This document shows positions 45,253-53,707 of a DNA stretch of 64,000 nt, piece by piece. Both the position numbers and the translations under genes were made by a program. Source of the stretch: Acinetobacter bohemicus ANC 3994 (GTDB lineage: Bacteria; Pseudomonadota; Gammaproteobacteria; Pseudomonadales; Moraxellaceae); contig NZ_KB849164.1 of assembly GCF_000367925.1 (NCBI RefSeq), positions 846,349 to 910,348 of the forward strand, given 5' to 3'. Positions within the stretch are counted from its first letter, which is position 1. Each line of letters begins with the position of its first letter. The notes beneath the pieces are model-generated. The model ran no database searches. It was not told where the DNA came from and was given only the letters and a program-made list of their open reading frames with translations.

Positions 45253-46602
45253 TTATGGGTTATATTGGAATTGACCCATGACAGGGAAGTGGTCAGATAG
45301 ATCCCAAGTCATAAATAATGGATCGGCAGCTGAGCGAATAATGCGTACATCGTTACGTGCTTGCATGGACTGACGGTGGTTATTCGATGACACCACATAG
45401 TCTAAATATTCAACGGTGGAACCTCCACTGAAACCCGCACCCGCAAGTTTATTTATGCGTGGATCAAAGGTCGATGCTGTATATCCTGTACTCACTGGAT
45501 CGGTGGCATTAAGGTTACTCAGCATCTGGGTATAATCTTGTGGCCATAGTAGTTTGTTGACGTTAAAGTCACCACCCATCAGTACCGCATCAAATGATAG
45601 AATGTTTTGCTTATCGACCAAAGCACGGATTTGTTTAAATTGTTGTTGACGCATATCACGTGCCGCATCTGTATCGAAGGATGCGGTATGGGTTGAGGTC
45701 ACATGATACGCTTTGCCATTTTTCAGGATTTCGGCGTATATGACACCTTTATCGGCAAAACAGTCCGTCCCTGTACAGCCTGGATAAATCAGGTGATCTG
45801 TCTTCACAATCGGGTAGCGACTTGCAACCAATACACCACTATCATAAATGTTATAGCCTGAACCCACTGGAATATAAGTCTGGTAAGGATATTCCTGTGC
45901 TAATTTGGCCAACATGGCAGTACGGCCAGAAGCAAACGCTTCTTGGAATAAGATAGCGTCGTAGCCTTTTAGGTTTTGCGGCAGTTGCTCTAAACGCGAA
46001 TCAATTTTACTTGCCACTAAAGGAAGGGCATAAATATTGTAGGTTAAAACCTTAAATTCATCGGCACTGCTGGCAACAGGTTCTGGCACGGTATTTTGAT
46101 GGATAGTGTAGTGGAAGTCGTCATAACCACCAGTGTATTCAGCTTTAAAAGCAGTCTGGGCTGCTTTACCTGCATAGTTGGTGTTGAAGCGCTGAATATT
46201 ACGATTGTTGAACCACGGTGCAGAAAAATCACTGCCAGATGCAGAGTGTTTAATATCACTGCCAGACCAAGTGCCTGTCATCGATTGTTTCAGCGTTACA
46301 CTTGAGCCACCGCCCGTAATCACGGTATCAAAATTGTAGGTTTGACCTGACTTTACCCCCGTATAACGATTATAACGCAGTACACGTTTGGTCTCGTAAG
46401 GGGCAATTTGGGTGGCTTCTTGTGCCCATTCGTTCCCTTGAACTAAGGTGCGTGTACCATGATGATTAATATTGACGGATACCGTTTCAGGGGTGGTATT
46501 GGTCACATAAATGTATGTGTCGGCAATCGCTTGCTGACTGCATAGCAACAATGATAGCCATATGATATTTGTCATTAAATTTTTATTAAATTGGGTGCTC
46601 AT
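45253..46602 (-). CDS. Secreted sphingomyelinase C-type phosphodiesterase
   Basis: 449-aa exported enzyme. Signal peptide near residues 9-27 (IIWLSLLLCSQQAIA). An extra beta-rich domain (~28-175) precedes an endonuclease/exonuclease/phosphatase fold: LTYNIYALPL (metal-site Asn), DAILFQEAF (Glu), HVTSTH (His), MGGDFNVNKLLW (Asp, Asn) and DLSDHFPVMGQF (Asp-His). The order matches bacterial neutral sphingomyelinases/phospholipases C. It may hydrolyse sphingomyelin or phosphatidylcholine and act on host or environmental lipids (inference). Probably co-transcribed with the lipase-chaperone-like gene. Confidence 0.8.
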   Translation of the reverse strand: MSTQFNKNLMTNIIWLSLLLCSQQAIADTYIYVTNTTPETVSVNINHHGTRTLVQGNEWAQEATQIAPYETKRVLRYNRYTGVKSGQTYNFDTVITGGGSSVTLKQSMTGTWSGSDIKHSASGSDFSAPWFNNRNIQRFNTNYAGKAAQTAFKAEYTGGYDDFHYTIHQNTVPEPVASSADEFKVLTYNIYALPLVASKIDSRLEQLPQNLKGYDAILFQEAFASGRTAMLAKLAQEYPYQTYIPVGSGYNIYDSGVLVASRYPIVKTDHLIYPGCTGTDCFADKGVIYAEILKNGKAYHVTSTHTASFDTDAARDMRQQQFKQIRALVDKQNILSFDAVLMGGDFNVNKLLWPQDYTQMLSNLNATDPVSTGYTASTFDPRINKLAGAGFSGGSTVEYLDYVVSSNNHRQSMQARNDVRIIRSAADPLFMTWDLSDHFPVMGQFQYNP

Positions 46603-46748
46603 TAGTCCCCTCCATGATGTTTTTATTAAATATTATGTAACAATATGAAGAGATCACTATGGCACGAAATTTTTTCAAGTCAGTGACAATGTGCGACAGC
46701 AATATTACATTCCGACGAATGAAGGTCAAAAAACTGATTTAAATTTAG

Positions 46749-46878
46749 GGGGCTGTTGACATTTCATAATGGCAACTAGATAAAGCGACAAGCTAGATCA
46801 ATAGAACTTTTATAATGTCACTTTAGTGCTTGAATTTTATTACTTGCTATTTTTTTGCACAAAAAATATCAACAGACT
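46749..46878. repeat. Possible short inverted-repeat element (~130 bp)
   Basis: GGCTGTTGACATTT at the left and AAAATATCAACAG at the right are inverted (CTGTTGAyATTT). The left end resembles the ends of the 8850 element (GGTCTATTGAYATTT). No ORF inside and no target duplication seen. Confidence 0.35.
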
Positions 46879-46908
46879 TTAATTTTAGCTCATATCAATA
46901 GAAACAGA

Positions 46909-47931
46909 TTACGGTTCTTTATTTTGACGATAAGCACCCGGACTGACCCCCGTCCATTTCTTAAAGGCACGATGGAATGCACTTGGGTCATGAAAGCTTA
47001 ATTCATCACTAATATCTTGTAGTGTTTTGTTTGTTTTAGTCAAAAACTCAATGGCTGTGTCACGTCGGATATCATTTTTGAGTTGTTGGTAACTGACGCC
47101 TTCACTTTTTAAGCGCCGTTGGATGGTTGCATCAGACATATTTAAACGATGTGCAATTTCATTCAGTTCTAACCATTCCGCTGGTGGCATCTGCATTAAA
47201 TGTTTACGTATTTGCGTGCTAATGGCATGCGGGTTTTTAAAGCGAACCAATAGGTTTTGTGGCGTTTGTTGAATAAATTGATACCACGATTGTTGGTCTT
47301 GCTTGATCTGAATATTTAAATAGTTGGCATCAAACTGAATGTAGTTTTCATTGCTATTATATTGAATATTTTCACAAAATCGAACTTTGTAGTCTTGGTC
47401 ATTTAGAGGTGAATCACATTTAAGTTGAATTTGGTTCAGTAAAACTCTTTGTCCGCTTAACCAACATATCAAACCATGGATAAGCATTAAATAAGTGGCG
47501 TAACTGAACATTCTTTTGGTCTGTTTTTGTTCATAAATCACAATATAAGCATAGTTTTCCTGCACAAATAATTGACTGATAAAATCGTCTAAGATCAGAT
47601 TTAAAAATTGCAAAATATGTTGCAGTGCTTTTTCTAGTGTCTCAGCATACATGACGGATTGTGATAGCAGTTTAAAACTTCCACGACGCATTGGATGGCT
47701 ATCCATACCAAAAAATTCATCGTTCATGGCATCCGCAAGTTCAATCCAGAGTTGAGCATACTGAGAAACTGAAACACGGGCTTTACTGGACTGCATTAAT
47801 TCAAGAGGAATGCCGGATTTGAGTAAGATGGCTTGCGTGTTTAAGCCTTGATGCTGCGCAGAAAGTAATGCCTCATGCACAAGATTGATCGAGATTGTAC
47901 CTTTGCTATAGTTTAAATCTTGTTCATTCAT
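46909..47931 (-). CDS. AraC-family transcriptional regulator
   Basis: 340-aa regulator with an N-terminal ligand-sensing domain of the Arabinose_bd type (~20-210, e.g. GIPLELMQSSKARVSVSQYAQLW). A C-terminal double helix-turn-helix (~235-335) has MSDATIQRRLKSEGVSYQQL and LQDISDELSFHDPSAFHRAFKKWTGVSPGAYR. It is divergent from the SDR dehydrogenase gene, with 155 bp between. Probably controls the following acyl-CoA catabolic genes (inference). Confidence 0.9.
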   Translation of the reverse strand: MNEQDLNYSKGTISINLVHEALLSAQHQGLNTQAILLKSGIPLELMQSSKARVSVSQYAQLWIELADAMNDEFFGMDSHPMRRGSFKLLSQSVMYAETLEKALQHILQFLNLILDDFISQLFVQENYAYIVIYEQKQTKRMFSYATYLMLIHGLICWLSGQRVLLNQIQLKCDSPLNDQDYKVRFCENIQYNSNENYIQFDANYLNIQIKQDQQSWYQFIQQTPQNLLVRFKNPHAISTQIRKHLMQMPPAEWLELNEIAHRLNMSDATIQRRLKSEGVSYQQLKNDIRRDTAIEFLTKTNKTLQDISDELSFHDPSAFHRAFKKWTGVSPGAYRQNKEP

Positions 47932-48086
47932 GTGCTGATGTCCATGTTCAGTTCATTTGTCCGATAGGTTGGATTGTCCAAATCCATCATAGATGATGCA
48001 ATATTTGGAAATTGTACTCAAGCTTGACTGCATTTACTCTGCATCTTAAGTCGAGTGTTCATTCAAAGCATTGATAGGAAAATAAA

Positions 48087-48857
48087 ATGAAAATTCAAGG
48101 AAAGGTCTTTGTGGTCACGGGTGGTGCATCGGGTCTAGGTGCTGCAACTGCCACGTATTTGGTTGGTCAGGGAGCTACAGTCATCATGGTAGATATGAAT
48201 GATGAACTGGGCATGGAAATGCAACAGCGTTTAGGCGAACACGCTGTTTTTGTGAAATTGGATGTTACCGATGAACATGCGGTAAAAGTATTCTTTGAAA
48301 ATGTTGAGCAGCAATATGGTCAACTCAATGGTTTGGTTAACTGCGCAGGGATTGCTCCATCAGCTAAAGTGTTGGGTCGCGATGGCATGCATGATTTTGC
48401 CATGTTCCAAAAAGTACTGAATATTAATGTCAGTGGAACATTCAATATGATTCGTTTTGCTGCAAATTTGATTGCTAAATATGAGTTGAAAGCAGGTGAA
48501 GAAGAGCGTGGCGTGATTGTAAATACGGCTTCAGTGGCCGCATTTGATGGGCAAATTGGGCAGTCAGCTTATGCTGCTTCTAAAGGTGCCGTGGTTGCGA
48601 TGACTTTGCCTTTAGCACGTGAGTTTGCACGTGAGGCTATTCGTGTGATGACGATTGCACCGGGGATTATGGAAACACCGATGCTGAAAGGAATGCCGCA
48701 AAATGTGCAGGATGCTTTGGGGCAAATGGTGCCATTTCCACCACGTTTAGCAAAGCCAGAAGAGTTTGCACATTTGGTGGGTCATATTTTTGAAAATAGT
48801 TATTTGAATGGTGAAGTGATTCGTTTGGATGGCGCGATTCGTATACAGCCTAAATAA
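48087..48857 (+). CDS. SDR 3-hydroxyacyl-CoA dehydrogenase (17-beta-HSD10-like)
   Basis: 256-aa short-chain dehydrogenase. The NAD motif TGGASGLGAAT is near residue 12, NCAGIAPS near 87, and the catalytic Ser in NTASVAAFDG near 155 and YAASK near 168. APGIMETPML near 193 and the C-terminal LDGAIRIQPK match type II 3-hydroxyacyl-CoA dehydrogenases. These oxidise 3-hydroxyacyl-CoA, including 2-methyl-branched forms. First of three forward genes with acyl-CoA dehydrogenase and synthetase. Confidence 0.88.
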   Translation: MKIQGKVFVVTGGASGLGAATATYLVGQGATVIMVDMNDELGMEMQQRLGEHAVFVKLDVTDEHAVKVFFENVEQQYGQLNGLVNCAGIAPSAKVLGRDGMHDFAMFQKVLNINVSGTFNMIRFAANLIAKYELKAGEEERGVIVNTASVAAFDGQIGQSAYAASKGAVVAMTLPLAREFAREAIRVMTIAPGIMETPMLKGMPQNVQDALGQMVPFPPRLAKPEEFAHLVGHIFENSYLNGEVIRLDGAIRIQPK

Positions 48858-48938
48858 TCTATTTTGATTTGTGATCGTGATCTTTGTGGCGGAGTCTTTG
48901 CATTATTAAGTAAAGGTTTTGTATAACCTTCGGTTCGA

Positions 48939-49062
48939 CCTACTTTTCTTTCGGGAAAAGTAGGCAAAACCATCTCCATTCGCAAAACCTGTTTAATTGA
49001 ATTTACAGTCCACTTCTTCGCAGAAACATTATCTTTTTAGAAGTGTTTCAGGTTGCGAATGG
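48939..49062. repeat. Intergenic paired stem-loops
   Basis: A perfect 10-bp stem, CCTACTTTTC/GAAAAGTAGG (48939-48964), is followed by a second long inverted pair, CCATTCGCAAAACCTG (48976-48991) against CAGGTTGCGAATGG (49049-49062). The inner arms are CACTTCT/AGAAGTG. Looks like a dispersed intergenic repeat or a folded RNA between the SDR and acyl-CoA dehydrogenase genes. No T run follows. Confidence 0.5.
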
Positions 49063-49138
49063 GATTGTCGTGTATCAAATATTTCTTAAATTTTAATAAA
49101 TGTCGAATTTAATAACCTGAACACAAAAGGGACGCTCA

Positions 49139-50275
49139 ATGCTTTTAAATGAAGAACAAAAAATGGTTCAGGACATGATGCGGAATTATTCGCAAGCAAA
49201 ACTGAAACCAACTGCTGCACAGCGAGATAAAACTGCAAAATTTCCCGCACAAGAACTAAAAGAACTGGGTGAGTTGGGTGCTTTAGGCATGACTGTGTCT
49301 GAACAATGGGGCGGTGCGGGACTAGATTATGTCTCCCTTGTGGTGGCACTAGAAGAAATTGCCGCAGGTGATGGTGCTATTTCTACCATAGTCAGTGTTC
49401 AAAACTCACTGCCTTGTGGCATTACTCAGCGTTATGGTACAGAAGATCAGAAACAAAAATATTTAACCAAATTAGCCACAGGTGAATGGTTAGGCTGTTT
49501 TTGTCTAACTGAACCACAAGCAGGCTCAGATGCAGGTGCACTTGAATGTAAGGCTGAACGTGATGGCGACTTTTGGGTATTAAATGGCACTAAACAATTT
49601 ATTACCACAGGTAAACATGCTCAAGTTGCAATTGTATTTGCGGTGACAGATAAAGCGGCAGGGAAAAAAGGCATTTCATGTTTCTTGGTGCCCACCGAAA
49701 CAGAAGGTTATATTGTTTCTCGTCTTGAAGAAAAAATGGGGCAACATTGCTCAGATACGGCAACCATCATTTTTGATCATTGCCGAATTCCTGCCGAAAA
49801 TTTATTGGGTCAGGAAGGTGAAGGCTACAAAATTGCTTTATCTAACTTGGAATCTGGGCGCATTGGCATTGCAGCTCAATCTGTTGGGATGGCACGTGCG
49901 GCATTAGATGCGGCGGTGGAATATGCCAATCAACGTAAAGCTTTTGGGGTAGAAATTGTGCAGCATCAGGCAGTCGCATTTCGTTTAGCCGATATGGCCA
50001 CCCAAATTGAAGCGGCACGTCAATTGATTTTCCATGCGGCTACTTTAAAAGATGTAGGCTTACCGTGTTTAAAAGAAGCCTCAATGGCGAAATTATTTGC
50101 CTCAACCATGGCTGAACGTGTCTGTTCAGATGCGATTCAAATTCATGGTGGTTATGGCTATGTTTCAGATTTTCCAGTGGAGCGAATTTACCGCGATGTA
50201 CGCGTGAGCCAAATTTATGAAGGTGCATCGGACATTCAACGTTTAGTGATTGCACGTGAAGTGACCAAGCTTTGA
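49139..50275 (+). CDS. Acyl-CoA dehydrogenase
   Basis: 378-aa FAD enzyme introducing the alpha-beta double bond in acyl-CoA. CLTEPQAGSDAGAL near residue 120, the FAD/ETF-contact QRKAFG near 261, and the C-terminal QIHGGYGYVSDFPVERIYRDVRVSQIYEGASDIQ with the catalytic Glu in YEGAS near 363. Length and N-terminus fit the short/branched-chain class. AGGG precedes the ATG. It lies 280 bp after the SDR gene, with stem-loops between, so operon membership is plausible but not certain. Confidence 0.9.
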   Translation: MLLNEEQKMVQDMMRNYSQAKLKPTAAQRDKTAKFPAQELKELGELGALGMTVSEQWGGAGLDYVSLVVALEEIAAGDGAISTIVSVQNSLPCGITQRYGTEDQKQKYLTKLATGEWLGCFCLTEPQAGSDAGALECKAERDGDFWVLNGTKQFITTGKHAQVAIVFAVTDKAAGKKGISCFLVPTETEGYIVSRLEEKMGQHCSDTATIIFDHCRIPAENLLGQEGEGYKIALSNLESGRIGIAAQSVGMARAALDAAVEYANQRKAFGVEIVQHQAVAFRLADMATQIEAARQLIFHAATLKDVGLPCLKEASMAKLFASTMAERVCSDAIQIHGGYGYVSDFPVERIYRDVRVSQIYEGASDIQRLVIAREVTKL

Positions 50276-50520
50276 ATAGACTAAATTTAAGACTTTAGTG
50301 GGTGTTCAAATCCTGCATATTTTTTGATGGATTCGGAAATTGTAGGATTTCGCTAATCATGTTTATCTAGGCCATGAGTGAAGTAAAAAATGGTCAAAAT
50401 GCTGAATTTATTTTGGCATTTGAAAATGAAAACAACAATGAAAATGGACAAAAAGTAATTACATAAAGCAACTGCACAAAGTAATTACATTTTTATAAAA
50501 ATGGATAAGAGGTTGTCGCG

Positions 50521-52167
50521 ATGAAGACGCTAGAACAAGCATATCAAGAGTTTAATTTTGATCAATTTCTTGCCGAGCAATTGGTAGGTACACCTCAGGC
50601 AATCAACGCCTATGTTGAATGTTGTGAGCGTCATCTTGGTTCAAATAAAATAGCCTTAATTTGGGAAGGCAAAAATGGTGAATCGGCAGAATGGACATTT
50701 GAGCAACTGGCAGATGCCTCAGGAAAATTAGCCCATTATTTTACTTCACTGGGTTTAAAAGCAGGTGATTGTGTTGCGGGTTTATTACCACGCACACCTG
50801 AATTGCTGATCACAATTTTAGCGACTTGGCGAATGGGGGCAATATATCAGCCTTTGTTTACTGCATTTGAATCTAAAGCGATAGAACATCGTATTAATAC
50901 CGCTAAAACTCGATTGATTGTGACCAATGAAGAGCAACGTCCAAAACTCAATAGTGTTGATGTACCGCATATTTTAACTGTATATCAACAGAATACATTA
51001 AGTCAGCAAGACGATGACTTTTGGACAGAACTCATCAAGAAATCTTCAGTATTTGAACCGGTCATGCAAACATTTGCAGATGATTTCTTGATGATGTTTA
51101 CCTCGGGAACAACGGGTTTAGCCAAATCCGTACCTGTTCCGCTAAAAGCAGTGTTGGCATTTAAAGGTTATATGACATATGCCGTGGATTTACGTGCCGA
51201 GGATTCTTTCTGGAATTTAGCCGATCCGGGTTGGGCATATGGACTGTATTACGGTATTACAGGGCCGTTAAGTTTAGGTCATAGCATTATTATGGATGAA
51301 CGTGCATTTAGTGTGGATCATGCTGTACAGATCATAAAAAAATACAAAGTGAGTAATTTAACAGGTTCACCAACAGCATTCCGTATGTTCTTTGGCTTTA
51401 AAGAAAAGTTTGATCCATCTATTAAAGCGCATTTGCGTGTCGTGAGCAGTGCAGGTGAGCCATTAACACCCGAAGTGATTCATTGGTTTAACCATGATTT
51501 AAATGTGAATATTTATGATCAATATGGACAGACCGAATTAGGCATGGTAATTGGCAATCATCATGCATTAGCACATGAAATTAAAATTGGCTCAGCAGGA
51601 TTTGCAAATCCAGGACATCGCTTTTGTGTGTTAAATCAGAACAATGAAGAAGTTGAAAAAGGTGGCGTAGGTACACTCGCAATTGATTTTTCACAATCGC
51701 CACTGGTTTGGTTTAAAGGCTATGATGGAAATAATCGTAAATCTTTTGTGGGGCATTATTATTTAACGGGTGATACGGTTAGCTTAAATGAATTAGGTGG
51801 TGTCGATTTTATCGGCCGTGCTGACGATGTCATTACAACGTCAGGTTATCGTGTAGGTCCTTTTGATGTAGAAAGTACATTGCTTGAATGTACTGAAGTT
51901 CTTGAATCTGCTGTGATTGGTAAGCCTGATCCAGAACGGACTGAGGTTGTAAAAGCATTTGTCGTGTTAAAACCTCAATTTTCTGCCTCGGATGCGTTAA
52001 GTCATAAATTACAAGAATATGTACGTTCGCGCTTATCTAAACATGCTTATCCAAAAGAGATTGAATTTGTAGAAGCTTTGCCTAAAACCTCTAGTGGGAA
52101 AATTCAGCGCAATTTACTCAAACAACAGGAAATTGCCAAAATGCAAGGGATTCAAAAAGTTGGTTAA
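50521..52167 (+). CDS. Acyl-CoA synthetase (AMP-forming)
   Basis: 548-aa adenylate-forming ligase of the acetyl/medium-chain acyl-CoA synthetase group. The phosphate-binding loop MMFTSGTTGLAKSVPV is near residue 190, GEPLTPEVIHWF near 312, YDQYGQTELGM near 335, YLTGDTV near 415 and the catalytic Lys region PKTSSGKIQRN near 527. It would activate the acid consumed by the dehydrogenases upstream. Its terminator has been split by an inserted element at 52229. Confidence 0.9.
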   Translation: MKTLEQAYQEFNFDQFLAEQLVGTPQAINAYVECCERHLGSNKIALIWEGKNGESAEWTFEQLADASGKLAHYFTSLGLKAGDCVAGLLPRTPELLITILATWRMGAIYQPLFTAFESKAIEHRINTAKTRLIVTNEEQRPKLNSVDVPHILTVYQQNTLSQQDDDFWTELIKKSSVFEPVMQTFADDFLMMFTSGTTGLAKSVPVPLKAVLAFKGYMTYAVDLRAEDSFWNLADPGWAYGLYYGITGPLSLGHSIIMDERAFSVDHAVQIIKKYKVSNLTGSPTAFRMFFGFKEKFDPSIKAHLRVVSSAGEPLTPEVIHWFNHDLNVNIYDQYGQTELGMVIGNHHALAHEIKIGSAGFANPGHRFCVLNQNNEEVEKGGVGTLAIDFSQSPLVWFKGYDGNNRKSFVGHYYLTGDTVSLNELGGVDFIGRADDVITTSGYRVGPFDVESTLLECTEVLESAVIGKPDPERTEVVKAFVVLKPQFSASDALSHKLQEYVRSRLSKHAYPKEIEFVEALPKTSSGKIQRNLLKQQEIAKMQGIQKVG

Positions 52168-52210
52168 TTGGATTCTTCTTTTTAAAGAGTATTTTATTAT
52201 TTTTAAATTA

Positions 52211-52228
52211 AAAACCGTCCTGTAGGGC
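52211..52228 (+). terminator. Left half of a terminator split by insertion
   Basis: AAAACCGTCCTGTAGGGC here plus GGTTTTTTAGG at 52590-52600 would rebuild a 10-bp stem (AAAACCGTCC/GGGCGGTTTT) with loop TGTA and a T run. The 12 bases GTCCTGTAGGGC occur on both sides of the element. Confidence 0.75.
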
Positions 52229-52577
52229 TAATGCCAGTCAGTTAAGGATTTTAGAAATAAAGTCCTTAATTTTTAGTTATTCATGACGGAGTCTTGTATT
52301 TTTTAAATCAAATACTTGGAGCTCATATATTACTTTGGATAAGCCCAAATGAGAAGCAGAGCTTCGCAAGAAAGGCATCTTGCGGCGCAGTGCGCCTCAC
52401 CGCAAAACTCGCCAAATCCCTTTTATTGATTAATAAATCGCAGAAACCTTACTTTTCCAATCTTGCGGTGTATACACCTCATGCCTCGAACAGTTGCGGA
52501 TGACGTTTCCGCGTATCGAATAACATCATGAATTTAAAAAATAAAATGCCAGTCAGTTTCTTAACTGACTGGCATTA
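52229..52577. mobile_element. 349-bp non-autonomous element with perfect 18-bp inverted ends and 12-bp target duplication
   Basis: The left end TAATGCCAGTCAGTTAAG (52229-52246) is exactly inverted at the right, CTTAACTGACTGGCATTA (52560-52577). It is flanked by direct repeats GTCCTGTAGGGC at 52217-52228 and 52578-52589. A further hairpin sits at the right end (AATGCCAGTCAGTT/AACTGACTGGCATT). There is no transposase, and the 69-codon frame inside is not credible. A diverged relative lies at 40023-40347. The element is MITE-like; its mobilising enzyme cannot be named. Confidence 0.85.
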
Positions 52578-52607
52578 GTCCTGTAGGGCGGTTTTTTAGG
52601 TTAATCA

Positions 52608-53475
52608 TTTCTAAGCTGCCTATCTGGCAGTGAACACAACTGTTGTGATTGTGGCATCGAAAGCGATTTTCTAAGCTGCCTATCTGGCAGTGAACGAAGA
52701 TGAATATCTGCCAATGCTTAACATTGATTTCTAAGCTGCCTATCTGGCAGTGAACTACGCATCACAAAGCATTTGATCAATCGCAATTTTCTAAGCTGCC
52801 TATCTGGCAGTGAACTATCTTTGTCATATTGGACTAAATCTCTACGTTTTCTAAGCTGCCTATCTGGCAGTGAACCGACCAAAAAACCAACGAGGGTTTT
52901 ATAAAATTTTCTAAGCTGCCTATCTGGCAGTGAACATTATCTCGCAAGGGGCATGGTAATGACAATTTTTCTAAGCTGCCTATCTGGCAGTGAACATTAT
53001 CTCGCAAGGGGCATGGTAATGACAATTTTTCTAAGCTGCCTATCTGGCAGTGAACGGCAGATTATGCAAGATGCTAGTTCTGTTTCTTTTCTAAGCTGCC
53101 TATCTGGCAGTGAACCTGAATGTGTACCGAAACAACCTGACAGCAATTTTCTAAGCTGCCTATCTGGCAGTGAACTGCGGTTTATTTTCCGCTATCACTT
53201 GGGTAATTTTCTAAGCTGCCTATCTGGCAGTGAACTATTGATTAAATCCCTTTATCACTGGGGTAATTTTCTAAGCTGCCTATCTGGCAGTGAACTATTG
53301 ATTAAAACGATTAAGATGGGTGATAAATTTCTAAGCTGCCTATCTGGCAGTGAACATACAAATTACATTATCGAACTATTTTATGCGTTTCTAAGCTGCC
53401 TATCTGGCAGTGAACAGATGGGTAACATTGGGGTATATGTTGATGAATTTCTAAGCTGCCTATCTGGCAGTGAAC
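52608..53475 (-). CRISPR. Type I-F CRISPR array, 15 repeats and 14 spacers, no cas genes in window
   Basis: Fifteen identical 28-bp repeats at exact 60-bp spacing with 32-bp spacers. In the expected crRNA orientation (reverse strand) the repeat reads GTTCACTGCC-AGATA-GGCAG, then CTTAGAAA. This is the type I-F form with the CTGCC/GGCAG hairpin. Spacers start at 52636 and every 60 bp to 53416. The sixth and seventh (52936 and 52996) are identical. By type I-F convention the leader is on the right (53476 onward). No cas1, cas2-3, csy or cas6f gene is present within 52 kb to the left or 10 kb to the right, so a Csy system elsewhere would be needed. Confidence 0.95.
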
Positions 53476-53700
53476 AGTAAATATAAAGGACAAAGCTTTG
53501 AAATAACAAGGGTTTAATGCTAAAAAATGCAAAATACCCAAAATTTTTCTAAAGATCATAACTTCTTGATTTTATAGGGCTGTTAAAGAGTACTTGGAAT
53601 ATTGGGGTAAAAAAGGGGGCTTGTCAAAGACTTCTACAGAATAGAAAGAGGATATCCTTTATAATCTGAACAGGTTTTAAATCAATAAATGCAAGTGGGA
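53476..53700 (-). promoter_or_regulatory. CRISPR leader with a perfect IHF-consensus site
   Basis: AT-rich non-coding DNA on the leader side. On the reverse strand, AATCAAGAAGTTA (53559-53571) fits the IHF consensus WATCAANNNNTTR at every position and lies ~84 bp from the first repeat. Type I-F leaders use IHF for integration of new spacers. A TTGACA hexamer (53632-53637, reverse) is a possible -35 element, without a convincing -10. Confidence 0.6.
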
Positions 53701-53707
53701 CAACTTA

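Noticed and set aside
52294..52503. 69-codon frame inside the 349-bp element
   Set aside because: No ribosome-binding site, no family-like features, and not kept open in the diverged copy at 40 kb.
52953..53480. 175-codon forward frame with a repeating FLSCLSGSE motif
   Set aside because: It is the CRISPR repeat translated at a 60-bp (20-codon) period; the array explains it fully.
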